Positions 55,072 through 63,079 of a stretch of 64,000 nucleotides of DNA are shown here, in pieces. Source of the stretch: JASHPR01 sp963833885 (GTDB lineage: Bacteria > Actinomycetota > Actinomycetes > Streptosporangiales > Streptosporangiaceae); the NCBI GenBank assembly GCA_963833885.1, contig CAWHZU010000011.1, positions 124,001 through 188,000 of the forward strand. The letters run 5' to 3'. Under the pieces are notes generated by a model. The model saw nothing but the letters and a program-made list of their open reading frames with translations, did not search any database and had not been told where the DNA came from. The position numbers were made by a program, and so were the translations under genes. Every line of letters starts with the position of its first letter. Position 1 is the stretch's first letter.

Positions 55072-55728
55072 CTATTTCGTCCGCGCCGGGCGCAGCTCGG
55101 AGACCGCGTGGACGAGCAGGTTCAGGCCGAATTCGAAGTCGGCGTCGTGGTCTCGCTGCATGATTTCCGCTGACATGCTCGTGACGTTCGGAAATTCGGA
55201 CGGATCCAGGCCAACCGGCCGATCTGCCTCCAGGAAGGACTGATCGTGACCTAGCGGCCGTTGCGGCACCAAGCCGGGAGCCACACCCACCTCACGCAGC
55301 AGCGAGCCGATGATGTAGCCGGTGAACATGCGCACCACCCGCACCGCGTCTTCCTCACCGAAGCCCACGGTGCGCAGCAGGGTCAGCGCTCGCTCCATGG
55401 GCAGCAACTCGGCAGCCGAGGTGGCGGGCCGGCTCACCGTGACCATCGCGCACCTGGGATAGGCGCGCAGAGCCTGCCGGAACGCGCGCGCCTGGGCGCG
55501 CACCAGGTCCTCCCAGCTCGCGTCCGGATCAACGCTAAAGTCGATGCCAGACATGACCCGCTCGGCCACGCCCTCGAGCAACGCCAGCTTGCTGGGAACA
55601 TGGTTATAGAGAGCCATGACCCCGGAATCGAGCTGCGCGGCAATGCGGCGCATCGATACCGCGTCAACCCCCTCGCGCTCGATGAGCTCCATGGCGGCGG
55701 AGATGATCCGCTCACGGGTCAGCTGCAT
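55072..55728 (-). CDS. TetR-family transcriptional regulator
   Basis: A 218-residue repressor. Residues 1-50 form the DNA-binding domain (RERIISAAMELIEREGVDAV, SMRRIAAQLDSGVMALYNHV). The rest is a TetR_C-type ligand domain with PMERALTLLRTVGFGEEDAV and a DFEFGLNLLVHAV end typical of the TetR_C_1 group. The ATG at 55728 is preferred: family similarity begins there, and a -10 box TACGTT sits 7 nt upstream, giving a leaderless transcript. The target is unknown. Confidence 0.9.
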   Translation of the reverse strand: MQLTRERIISAAMELIEREGVDAVSMRRIAAQLDSGVMALYNHVPSKLALLEGVAERVMSGIDFSVDPDASWEDLVRAQARAFRQALRAYPRCAMVTVSRPATSAAELLPMERALTLLRTVGFGEEDAVRVVRMFTGYIIGSLLREVGVAPGLVPQRPLGHDQSFLEADRPVGLDPSEFPNVTSMSAEIMQRDHDADFEFGLNLLVHAVSELRPARTK

Positions 55729-55735
55729 AGGGCAT

Positions 55736-55741
55736 AACGTA
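55736..55741 (-). promoter_or_regulatory. -10 box of the leaderless TetR gene
   Basis: On the minus strand TACGTT is followed by 7 nt and the ATG at 55728. The 240 nt between here and the MurT start show no gene, only a slightly AT-richer stretch near 55860-55950. Confidence 0.4.
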
Positions 55742-55970
55742 CCCCTGATTAGTCGCCGATGATCCTCTGAGTCCACCAGCAGGCAAGGCGGGCAGGCGGT
55801 TCGGGCATGCGCCGGGGAGCCTCGTGCTCGCTGCCCGCGGCCCCGAATTGGCCGTTCATCGCGGCGCGAGAATGAACTTCAGTTCCTTCATTAAAGGCGC
55901 GGCCATTGCCACTACTTTGCCGCACAATGCCTAGTGCCTGGTCTTAAGGCGCCCCTGTGGCGGGCACAGA

Positions 55971-57476
55971 ATGGCGGGGAATGGATTTTCGTCATCGGGG
56001 GAAGCCATTAATATTTATGCCAGCCGTAAGGCGCGCTCCGGGCGCGGCCGTGATATCCGGCGGCGCAGGCCCGCGGCACCCGGGCAGCGCGCCCTTGCGA
56101 TAACTGTCGGAAAAGCGGCCCGCGGCACCGTCCGCCGGCTCCGCCGCGGGAACGGGACAGCGATTCCCGGAATGGCCGCGCTGGCCATCGACGCCCATCT
56201 GCTGTCCGGCCTGGCCAGCGAGATCCGGCTGGGTACCGTGATCGTGACCGGGACCAACGGGAAGGGGACGACGTGCCGCATGCTCGCCGGGGTCATGCGC
56301 GCGTCAGGACTGCTTCCGATCACCAACCAAGAGGGGGCGAATCAGCCCAGGGGCCTGGCGACCACCCTGCTGGCCCACGCCGGCCCGGGGGGCCACCTGC
56401 CCGCCGATGACCGCGCCGTTGGGCTCTTTGAGGTCGACGAGGGGTCGCTGCCGGAGGTTTTGTCGCACGTCAGCCCCACGACCCTGGTCTTCACGAACGT
56501 CTTCAGGGACCAGATGGACCGTTATCTCGACCTGGACTACCTCACCCGCCGCTGGGAGCACTGCCTGCGGTCGCTGCCCGCGGACACCACGCTGGTGCTC
56601 AACGCGGACGATCCCCGCCTCGCCTACCTGGGGGCCGATCTGCCGAACCCCAGGATCTTCTACGGCCTGGACGACACCGAGCATCGCCGCGGCCTGGTCG
56701 ACCACACGTCGGACTTCCCGCGCTGCCCGCGCTGCACCGGCGAACTCAGCTACAGCTGCGTGTTCTACGCTCAGCTCGGCCACTGGAGCTGCGCGCACTG
56801 CGGCCTCACCCGCCCGTCGCCGCAGGTCCGCGCCGCCAAGGTCGATCTCATCGGCCCCGCGTCCTCGCGGCTTCAAATAGTTACGCCCGCCGGCGAGGCG
56901 GTGCTCGAAATTCCGCTGCCCGGGCTGTATAACGCCTACAACGCGGTCGCCGCAGTCGCTGCGGCGACCGCGGGCCAGCTTCCCGGCGGTGCGCTCCCCG
57001 CGGTCAGCCAGATGACGCCTGGCTTCTTCCGGATGGAGCAGGTGACGATCGGCGGCCGCGAGGTTCACCTGGCGCTGGCCAAGAACCCGAACGGGTATAC
57101 CGAGGTGCTGCGCGCCCTGCTCCGCGACGGGCGGCCCAAGCACATGCTGCTCGCGCTCAACGACCGTGATGAGGAGCCGGACGTCTCCTGGATCTGGGAC
57201 GTCGACTTCGAGTCGCTGTGCGGGCTCGTGCCGTCGGCGGTGCTGTCCGGCAACCGGGCCTGCGACCTGGCGGTGCGGCTCAAGTACGCCGGCTGGACCG
57301 ACGCCGACGCTGCCGTGATCACGGTCGAGCCGGACCCGGTCGGCGGCCTGCGGCTCGCGCTCGCTCACGTTCCGGAGGGCCAGCCGCTCTGGGTCGTCGG
57401 CACCTACCAGGTGCTCTGGCAGCTGCGGGACCGGATGCGCCGCCAGGGCCTGGTGAGCGCGCTGTGGGAGGTCTAG
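55971..57476 (+). CDS. murT: lipid II isoglutaminyl synthase, ligase subunit MurT
   Basis: A 501-residue Mur-ligase-like protein that activates the D-Glu alpha-carboxyl of lipid II for amidation. The ATP loop is VTGTNGKGTTCR. A zinc ribbon with CPRC and CAHC (about residues 245-280) is inserted in the central domain, and the DUF1727 C-terminal domain has LALNDRDEEPDVSWIWDVDF with the Asp needed for catalysis. The first 35 residues (Arg-rich) extend beyond usual starts and no ribosome site is seen at ATG 55971, so the true start may differ. GatD follows 2 nt after the stop. Confidence 0.92.
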   Translation: MAGNGFSSSGEAINIYASRKARSGRGRDIRRRRPAAPGQRALAITVGKAARGTVRRLRRGNGTAIPGMAALAIDAHLLSGLASEIRLGTVIVTGTNGKGTTCRMLAGVMRASGLLPITNQEGANQPRGLATTLLAHAGPGGHLPADDRAVGLFEVDEGSLPEVLSHVSPTTLVFTNVFRDQMDRYLDLDYLTRRWEHCLRSLPADTTLVLNADDPRLAYLGADLPNPRIFYGLDDTEHRRGLVDHTSDFPRCPRCTGELSYSCVFYAQLGHWSCAHCGLTRPSPQVRAAKVDLIGPASSRLQIVTPAGEAVLEIPLPGLYNAYNAVAAVAAATAGQLPGGALPAVSQMTPGFFRMEQVTIGGREVHLALAKNPNGYTEVLRALLRDGRPKHMLLALNDRDEEPDVSWIWDVDFESLCGLVPSAVLSGNRACDLAVRLKYAGWTDADAAVITVEPDPVGGLRLALAHVPEGQPLWVVGTYQVLWQLRDRMRRQGLVSALWEV

Positions 57477-57478
57477 CG

Positions 57479-58321
57479 ATGACCGGGCGCGCGATCACGG
57501 TCGGCTACCTGTACCCCGAGATCATGAGCGGCTACGGCGACCGCGGCAACCTCGCAGCGATCACCAGGCGCTGCGGCTGGCGCGGCATCGCGGCCGACGT
57601 GCGGGAGCTGCGTCTCGGCGACCCGGTAGACCCCGGCGAGGTGGATCTCTTCGTGATCGGCAACGGCGGGGAGTTCCACCAGCGGCTGATCGCCACGGAC
57701 CTGGCCGACGTCAAGGGCCCCGGGATCTGCGAGGCGGTCGACGATGGAGCCGCCCTGCTCGCGGTCGGTGCGGGCTACGAGCTGCTCGGGCGCTTCTACC
57801 AGCCGGCCCGCGGCGTGGAGCTGCCCGGTGCCCGGCTCTTCGACACCTGGACGATCCAGCAGGGCGCCGATCTCACCTCGGCGTCGTGCACGCTCGCCGA
57901 GGCCAGGGCCGGCCGTGCGATCGGCGACCTGCTCGTTCAGTGGGATGCCGAGCTCCTCGTCGGCTTCGAGAACCACAGCGCCCGCACCTATCTCGGGCCG
58001 ACGGCGCGCCCGCTCGGTCAGGTCGTCGCCGGGCAGGGGAACAACGGCGACGGCGGCGAGGGTGTCCGCCTCGGCAGCGCGATCGGGACCTACCTTCGCG
58101 GCCCGTGCCTGCCGCGGAACCCGGTGCTCACCGACTTCCTGATCCGCGCTGCGCTGCAGCGCCGCTACGGAGAGGCCGAGCTCGCTCCGCTGCCCGACCA
58201 GCTCGAGCACGCCGCCCGGGACGCCGCCGTGGCGCGGCATCAGGGAAGCCGGCCGGGCCGGAGCCGGTCGGCGCGGGTCATACATTCCGCCCGTTACGCT
58301 CCGGCCGGGGCTGGCCGCTGA
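57479..58321 (+). CDS. gatD: GatD-like glutamine amidotransferase subunit lacking both catalytic residues
   Basis: A 280-residue class-I-type amidotransferase partner of MurT, which normally frees ammonia from glutamine. The overall family pattern is clear: YLYPEIMSGYGDRGNLAAI, FENHSARTYLGPTARPLG, and GTYLRGPCLPRNPVLTDF. However, the nucleophile elbow reads LLAVGAGYELLG, with Gly97 where the catalytic Cys belongs. The His of the GTYxHGP motif is Arg207. Staphylococcus aureus GatD uses Cys94 and His189 at these sites. The C-terminal 45 residues are an Arg-rich extension. As read it cannot hydrolyse glutamine by the known mechanism. It may be a scaffold, or MurT may use free ammonia. Confidence 0.85.
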   Translation: MTGRAITVGYLYPEIMSGYGDRGNLAAITRRCGWRGIAADVRELRLGDPVDPGEVDLFVIGNGGEFHQRLIATDLADVKGPGICEAVDDGAALLAVGAGYELLGRFYQPARGVELPGARLFDTWTIQQGADLTSASCTLAEARAGRAIGDLLVQWDAELLVGFENHSARTYLGPTARPLGQVVAGQGNNGDGGEGVRLGSAIGTYLRGPCLPRNPVLTDFLIRAALQRRYGEAELAPLPDQLEHAARDAAVARHQGSRPGRSRSARVIHSARYAPAGAGR

Positions 58322-58326
58322 ACGCA

Positions 58327-58344
58327 GCCCGGTTCAGTCCGGGC
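58327..58344 (+). terminator. hairpin after murT-gatD
   Basis: GCCCGG / CCGGGC with loop TTCAGT, a few bases after the gatD stop. It probably ends the two-gene operon. The 130 nt beyond it, up to the DUF2630 gene, show no other feature. Confidence 0.5.
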
Positions 58345-58477
58345 GCGACATCCGCCGCTGCGCAACACCCGCCGGCCGGATTACGTTTGTGCCGGGCGAT
58401 TAACATGCGAGCTAAGCGTTAAGGCCACTCGAATTGAAAATCGTGACGAATCCACCGTCCAGCACACGGCAGGGGAC

Positions 58478-58723
58478 ATGGACGACAAGCAAATCCTTGG
58501 GCATATTGACGAGCTCATCAAGACCGAGCACGAGCTGCGCGCAAAACTGGCCGCCGGTGAGCTGTCCACCGACCAGGAGCACGCCCAGCTGAAGGCCGCC
58601 GAGGAGGCGCTGGACCAGTGCTGGGATCTGCTCCGCCAGCGCCGCGCCCGGCGCGAGTTCAACGAGGATGCTGGCGACTCGGCGGCGCGGCCCGCTTCGG
58701 AGGTCGAGGGATACCTGCAGTAG
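58478..58723 (+). CDS. DUF2630-family protein
   Basis: An 81-residue, mostly helical, charged protein: IDELIKTEHELRAKLAAGEL, ALDQCWDLLRQRRARREFNE, ending VEGYLQ. This fits DUF2630, a family of small soluble actinobacterial proteins of unknown role. The pattern of Leu/Ala with Glu/Lys suggests a helical hairpin. The Cys in the DQCWDLLRQR motif is family-typical. Confidence 0.85.
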   Translation: MDDKQILGHIDELIKTEHELRAKLAAGELSTDQEHAQLKAAEEALDQCWDLLRQRRARREFNEDAGDSAARPASEVEGYLQ

Positions 58724-58759
58724 CGCGCTCCGCGGTGCCAACCGGGCCGGCTTCCTCAG

Positions 58760-58765
58760 TAGGCT
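58760..58765 (+). promoter_or_regulatory. -10 box of the leaderless FAH-family gene
   Basis: TAGGCT lies 7 nt before the GTG at 58773, without a ribosome-binding site. Confidence 0.45.
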
Positions 58766-58772
58766 GACAGGC

Positions 58773-59597
58773 GTGCGTATCGCAAGGTTTGCCCATGGCG
58801 GCGACGTGGGCTACGGGATCGTGGAGGACGCCGCGCAGGACGGTGCCGCGGGCACCGTCACTGGCGCGGACGCGGACGGGCTCGTCGTGGCCGAGTTGCT
58901 GGGACATCCGTTCGGGATCGGGGACGAGGCCATCCGGCTCACCGGGGTCCGCTACCCGCTCGCCGACGTGCGGCTGCTCGCCCCCGTGCTGCCGAGCAAG
59001 GTGGTGGCGATCGGGAGGAACTACGCCGACCACGCGGCCGAGCTGGGCAATGAGGTACCCGACGACCCGATCATCTTCCTGAAGCCGTCGACGGCGGTGG
59101 TAGGGCCGCGGGACCCGATCGTCTACCCGGCCCAGCTATCCGAGCGCGTCGATTTCGAGGGCGAGCTCGCCGTCGTCATCGGCAGGCTCTGCCGCCAGGT
59201 GCCGCCGGAACGGGTCGGCGAGGTCATCTTCGGCTATACCTGCGCCAACGACGTCACCGCACGCGACCTGCAGGCCAAGGACGGGCAGTGGGCCAGGGCC
59301 AAGGGCTTCGACACGTTCTGCCCGCTCGGGCCGTGGATCGAGACCGACATCGACCCGGCCGACCTCGAGCTGACCACGATCGTGAACGGCGAGATCCGGC
59401 AGAACTCGCGAACCTCGCTGCTCCTGCACGACGTGACCGCGCTGGTCGCGTACGTGACCGCGGTGATGACGCTGCTGCCCGGCGACGTGCTGCTGACCGG
59501 GACCCCGGCGGGAGTCGGCCCGCTCAAGGACGGCGACGAGGTGTCGGTCACGATCGAGAGCATCGGCACCCTGACCAACGGAGTCACCAGTGACTGA
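58773..59597 (+). CDS. fumarylacetoacetate hydrolase-family protein
   Basis: A 274-residue metal-dependent hydrolase/isomerase fold (YcgM-like). An N-terminal strand region is followed by VVAIGRNYADHAAELGNEVP, FLKPSTAVVG, the metal ligands in VDFEGELAVVIG (Glu-x-Glu type), CANDVTARDLQ and the GTPAGVGPLKDGDEV end. Relatives cleave or decarboxylate C-C bonds of dicarbonyl acids such as acylpyruvates or oxaloacetate. It overlaps gltX by 8 bp, so the two are probably co-transcribed, although no metabolic link to GltX is obvious. Confidence 0.9.
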   Translation: MRIARFAHGGDVGYGIVEDAAQDGAAGTVTGADADGLVVAELLGHPFGIGDEAIRLTGVRYPLADVRLLAPVLPSKVVAIGRNYADHAAELGNEVPDDPIIFLKPSTAVVGPRDPIVYPAQLSERVDFEGELAVVIGRLCRQVPPERVGEVIFGYTCANDVTARDLQAKDGQWARAKGFDTFCPLGPWIETDIDPADLELTTIVNGEIRQNSRTSLLLHDVTALVAYVTAVMTLLPGDVLLTGTPAGVGPLKDGDEVSVTIESIGTLTNGVTSD

Positions 59598-61113
59598 CAG
59601 CGCCGGCCCGGCCGGGCCGACCTCCGGCAAGCTCCCCGTGCGGGTCAGGTTCGCCCCGTCGCCCAGCGGGGACCTGCACGTCGGGAACATCCGCACCGCG
59701 CTGTTCGACTGGGCGTTCGCCCGGCACACCGGCGGGGTGTTCGTCCTGCGGATCGAGGACACCGACCAGTCCCGGGTGACTCCCGCCTATATCGCGTCGG
59801 CCCTGGAGACGCTGCGCTGGCTGAGCCTGGACTGGGACGAGGGACCCGAGGTTGGCGGCCCGTACGGCCCGTACCTGCAGAGCCAGCGGATGGACATCTA
59901 CGCGGAATGGCTGGCGAAGTTCCTCGAGTCCGGGCACGCGTACTACTGCTACTGCTCGCCGGAGGAACTCGCAGCGCGCCGCGAGGCTGCCCGCGCGGGC
60001 GGGGGCGGCCCGACCGGGTACGACGGGCAGTGCCGGTCGCTCACGCCCGATCAGGCGGCCGCGTACCGGGCTGAGGGCAGGAAGCCCGTCGTCCGGATGC
60101 GCATGCCCGGCGGCTCGACCACGTTCACCGACCTGGTCCGCGGCGAGATCACGATCGACAACGCCAACGTGCCCGACTTCGTGCTGGCAAGGTCGGACGG
60201 CAGCCCGCTCTACACGCTGGCGGTGGCGGTCGACGACGTGCTGATGAAGATGACGCACATCGTCCGCGGTGACGACCTGCTGTCCTCGACGCCGCGGCAG
60301 CTCGCGGTCTACCGCGCGATGGGTGTGGCCGAGTCGGACTTCCCGGTGTTCGCGCACCTGCCGTTCGTGCTCGGGCTCGAGGGCCAGAAGCTGGGCAAGC
60401 GCTACGGCGCCGCGTCCATCAGCTACTACCGGGACGAGGGCTTCCTGCCGGAGGCGCTGGACAACTACCTGGCGCTGCTCGGCTGGTCGCCGGGGGACAA
60501 CCGGGAATCGTTCACGCTGGACGAGATGGCGGCCGAATTCGACCTGGCCCGGGTGAACAAGAACGCCGCCCGGTTCGACGTGCAGAAGCTGGAATCGATC
60601 AACGGTGACAAGATCCGGGCGCTGGATCCGGCCGATTTCGTGCAGCGGATCATCCCGTTCCTGGCCGAAGACGGGCTGGTCGGGGACCCGCCCAGCCCGG
60701 ACAAGCTGGCCGTGGTCACGGCCGCGGCCCCGCTGATCCAGGGGCGGATCTCGAAGCTGTCCGATGCGCCGAACATGCTGCGCTTCCTGCTCGTGGACGA
60801 CGCTCAGTTCGCCGTCGACCCGGACGACGCCGCGCGGGCACTCACCCCCGACGCTGTGCCCGCGCTCGAGGCGGCGCACGACGTGCTGGCCGGGCTCGAG
60901 CCGTGGACCTCGGAAGCCATCAAGGATGCGCTGCAGGCCGCGCTCGTCGAGGGCCTCGGGCTGAAGCCCAGGGCCGCGTTCGGCGGGGCGGTGCGGGTTG
61001 CGATCACCGGGCGGCGGGTCGGGCCGCCGCTGTTCGAGTCCATCGAACTGCTCGGCCGGGAGCGGACGCTCGACCGCCTGGCTCAGGCGGCGGCAAGCGC
61101 GGGCGAGAGCTAA
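59590..61113 (+). CDS. gltX: glutamyl-tRNA synthetase
   Basis: A 507-residue class-I synthetase that charges tRNA-Glu and, in organisms without GlnRS, also tRNA-Gln. The HIGH equivalent is PSGDLHVGN, followed by ALFDWAFARHTGG and RIEDTDQSR. The usual KLSKR motif reads KLGKR here. The C-terminal helical anticodon domain follows. The start is GTG. gatCAB in this window is the partner that amidates Glu-tRNA(Gln), and tRNA-Gln and tRNA-Glu genes lie immediately downstream. Confidence 0.96.
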   Translation: MTDSAGPAGPTSGKLPVRVRFAPSPSGDLHVGNIRTALFDWAFARHTGGVFVLRIEDTDQSRVTPAYIASALETLRWLSLDWDEGPEVGGPYGPYLQSQRMDIYAEWLAKFLESGHAYYCYCSPEELAARREAARAGGGGPTGYDGQCRSLTPDQAAAYRAEGRKPVVRMRMPGGSTTFTDLVRGEITIDNANVPDFVLARSDGSPLYTLAVAVDDVLMKMTHIVRGDDLLSSTPRQLAVYRAMGVAESDFPVFAHLPFVLGLEGQKLGKRYGAASISYYRDEGFLPEALDNYLALLGWSPGDNRESFTLDEMAAEFDLARVNKNAARFDVQKLESINGDKIRALDPADFVQRIIPFLAEDGLVGDPPSPDKLAVVTAAAPLIQGRISKLSDAPNMLRFLLVDDAQFAVDPDDAARALTPDAVPALEAAHDVLAGLEPWTSEAIKDALQAALVEGLGLKPRAAFGGAVRVAITGRRVGPPLFESIELLGRERTLDRLAQAAASAGES

Positions 61114-61166
61114 ATGCCGACTCCGGCCGAAGGCTGAATGAGACGGCGGCCGAGAGGTAGATCTCT

Positions 61167-61197
61167 TTGGCCGCGGTGTCCGCGCTTCGGCTACACT
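61167..61197 (+). promoter_or_regulatory. possible promoter of tRNA-Gln
   Basis: TTGGCC (61167-61172), a rather long 19-bp spacer and TACACT (61192-61197) precede the tRNA by about 54 nt. Confidence 0.4.
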
Positions 61198-61250
61198 GCA
61201 CTGGCGCGCCCGGACTGCACGGGCGTTGCCGGGCCTCGTGCCCGATCCCA

Positions 61251-61322
61251 TGGGGTATGGGGTAATTGGCAGCCCGACGGGTTCTGGCCCCGTTAGTCTA
61301 GGTTCGAGTCCTGGTACCCCAG
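61251..61322 (+). tRNA. tRNA-Gln (anticodon CTG)
   Basis: A full cloverleaf: acceptor TGGGGTA / TACCCCA, anticodon stem ACGGG / CCCGT with loop TTCTGGC, T-arm with TTCGAGT. The anticodon CTG reads CAG. Discriminator G; CCA is not encoded. The U1-A72 acceptor pair is typical of bacterial tRNA-Gln. It is expected to be charged via GltX and GatCAB. Confidence 0.95.
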
Positions 61323-61338
61323 CAAGGCGAAACGAAAG

Positions 61339-61368
61339 CGCGGATGCCGCAGGCGAGCGGCATCCGCG
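61339..61368. terminator. terminator after tRNA-Gln
   Basis: A perfect 12-bp stem CGCGGATGCCGC / GCGGCATCCGCG with loop AGGCGA, followed by TTCGTGTTT. It lies 16 nt after the tRNA and before the convergent YeaQ/GlsB gene. Confidence 0.8.
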
Positions 61369-61399
61369 TTCGTGTTTCCCGGGTCCGGGTTCCGGGTGC

Positions 61400-61711
61400 T
61401 TAGATCCAGCGGTGGCGGCGCGAGCGGGAGCGGCCGCGGCCGCGGCCCGGCTCCGCGTGGAACAGCCTCAGGAGCACCAGCACGACGATGGCGCCGACGA
61501 TGGACCAGATGATGCCCGTGGCGTGGAACGCGTTCACCGACAGCGTGTGGTACTCGACCAGGGTCGAGATGAACCCGCCGACGAACGAGCCAATCACGCC
61601 AAGGACGATGGTGCCGATCAGGCCGATGGGGTCACGACCGGGCACCAGCAGGCGGGCGAGGGCACCCGCGATGAGTCCGATGATGAGCAGAACGATAATG
61701 AATGCCAACAT
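61400..61711 (-). CDS. GlsB/YeaQ/YmgE-family membrane protein
   Basis: A 103-residue transglycosylase-associated-type protein with three hydrophobic helices (MLAFIIVLLIIGLIAGALA, GLIGTIVLGVIGSFVGGFIS, IIWSIVGAIVVLVLLRLF), the family LVPGRDPIGLIGTI loop and a basic RGRGRSRSRRHRW tail. The family is linked to stress response but its function is unknown. The ATG at 61711 starts the first helix; an ATG at 61744 would add 11 residues. The 290 bp upstream, up to tRNA-Glu, contain only that tRNA's promoter. Confidence 0.85.
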   Translation of the reverse strand: MLAFIIVLLIIGLIAGALARLLVPGRDPIGLIGTIVLGVIGSFVGGFISTLVEYHTLSVNAFHATGIIWSIVGAIVVLVLLRLFHAEPGRGRGRSRSRRHRWI

Positions 61712-61884
61712 GGTGCTGTTAACTACCCCGCTGCGCCAAAACATGCAATAGATCTTGATGTAGGTGCAACCAGTTCTGCCCAGGTCGTGGCGGGCGTTTA
61801 TGCTGTTACTGATGTGCCGCGAGGGGCACTGCCGTAGCCGGTTCGGCTCGGTTCGGCCCGGGTGGTGCGGCGACAGTGCCGCGT

Positions 61885-61914
61885 TTGGCGGGACTCGACG
61901 AGGTACGCTAGCCT
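61885..61914 (+). promoter_or_regulatory. promoter of tRNA-Glu
   Basis: TTGGCG (61885-61890), 18 bp, TAGCCT (61909-61914), about 88 nt before the tRNA. Confidence 0.45.
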
Positions 61915-62001
61915 TAGTGCCCGGCCGGGGCTCGAGGCTCTGGCCGATTTCTGCTCACGGCTCGCCCGCAGGTCGCATGGCTTGCGGCGCACGTGGTGCC
62001 T

Positions 62002-62074
62002 GGCCCCGTCGTCTAGTGGCCCAGGACGCCGCCCTCTCAAGGCGGTAGCGCCGGTTCAAATCCGGTCGGGGCTA
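62002..62074 (+). tRNA. tRNA-Glu (anticodon CTC)
   Basis: A cloverleaf with acceptor GGCCCCG / CGGGGCT (first pair G-U), anticodon stem CCGCC / GGCGG with loop CTCTCAA, and T-loop TTCAAAT. The anticodon CTC reads GAG. CCA is not encoded. It is the GluRS substrate, placed 0.9 kb from gltX. Confidence 0.95.
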
Positions 62075-62090
62075 CAAGTGAAGTAGCAGT

Positions 62091-62129
62091 TCAAGGGCCT
62101 GATCGCCGGTCGCGGCGGTCGGGCCTTGA
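62091..62129 (+). terminator. terminator after tRNA-Glu
   Basis: A long stem with one bulge, TCAAGG...CGCC pairing with GGCG...CCTTGA around a GGTCGC loop, 17 nt past the tRNA and followed by TCATTTG. Confidence 0.65.
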
Positions 62130-62302
62130 TCATTTGTAGGGCAAAATGTGAGCGAGATCACCCACCACGAGGTGGCAGAGTCCCTCACGAATCGGGAGCG
62201 CTGGGCATCCGCATCGGCGAAGCACCGAGCCAGTTTTGAACTCTGCCGAGCTAAGTCGGCGAGTGTGTTGGTTCCGTCGTCGGTCCGCCCGGTCCGCCCG
62301 GT

Positions 62303-62941
62303 CCGCTGGTTGATCCGATCGACATCTCCCGCGAGCTCGGTCAGGTTCTCGGCGACTCCGACGGGCGTGAGGCGGCCCGGCTATGGCGGCTGAAGCAGCT
62401 TGAATACTCGTTCCGGCTCACGGCGATGGGTCACTATGAGGGCTTCCGGCGGGTGACGTCACGGGCGCTGGACTTCACGCTCGCCTGTCTCGGGGCCCGG
62501 CTGCCGGACGGGCAGTCCGAGCGGCTCGTCGAGCTCTACGACCACCTGCGGCCGTTCCCGGACGCCATCCCGGCCCTGCGTGAGCTCGCGAGCAGGGGAT
62601 ATGAGCTGGCGGTGCTCTCTAACGGCAGCCCTGCCATGATCAAGAACTGCCTTGATAGCAGTGGCCTGGGCGAATTCTTCGGCCCGCGGGTCAGCGTCGA
62701 TGAGGTCCGCGTGTTCAAGCCGTCACCCGTGGTGTACCGGCACACGGCCGGTCGGCTATCCCGGCCGATCGACCAGATCCGGCTCGTCACCTGCAACGCG
62801 TTCGACAGCGTGGGGGCCAGCGCGGCCGGGATGCGCACGGCCTGGGTGAACCGCTCCGGCGCCGCGCTCGACACGATCGGCCAGCAGCCAGACCTCACCG
62901 TCCCAGCCCTCGACCGCCTGCCCGCCGCACTCGCGCGCTGA
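62303..62941 (+). pseudogene. 5'-truncated haloacid-dehalogenase (HAD type II) gene
   Basis: From about 62303 the frame reads PLVDPIDISRELGQVLGDSD and runs on to LKQLEYSFRLTAMGHYEGFR, then LAVLSNGSPAMIKNCLDSSG (motif II), VFKPSPVVYRH (motif III Lys) and NAFDSVGASAAGMRTAWVNR (motif IV). This is the bulk of a 2-haloacid dehalogenase-type protein. The N-terminal FDxxGTL motif with the catalytic Asp is missing. In its place the sequence is a GGTCCGCCC triplet repeat, and a TAA closes the frame at 62252. The first internal ATG is 62426. I read it as a gene that lost its 5' end. A short protein from 62426 would be inactive. Confidence 0.7.
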
Positions 62942-63079
62942 CGTCCCCGGCGGCGGTGCCCTACCCAGGGCCAGCCCGGCAGACATCCGGGGTAAGACCC
63001 GCGCCGGCAGCGACGCCTACCGGGAAAGGACGGCCCGGTCCCGGCGCCGTCCCCCGCCACCACCAAGGGAGACACCACC

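Noticed and set aside
62148..62393. 81-codon open frame just after tRNA-Glu
   Set aside because: No family pattern, atypical codons, and it overlaps the start of the truncated HAD frame.
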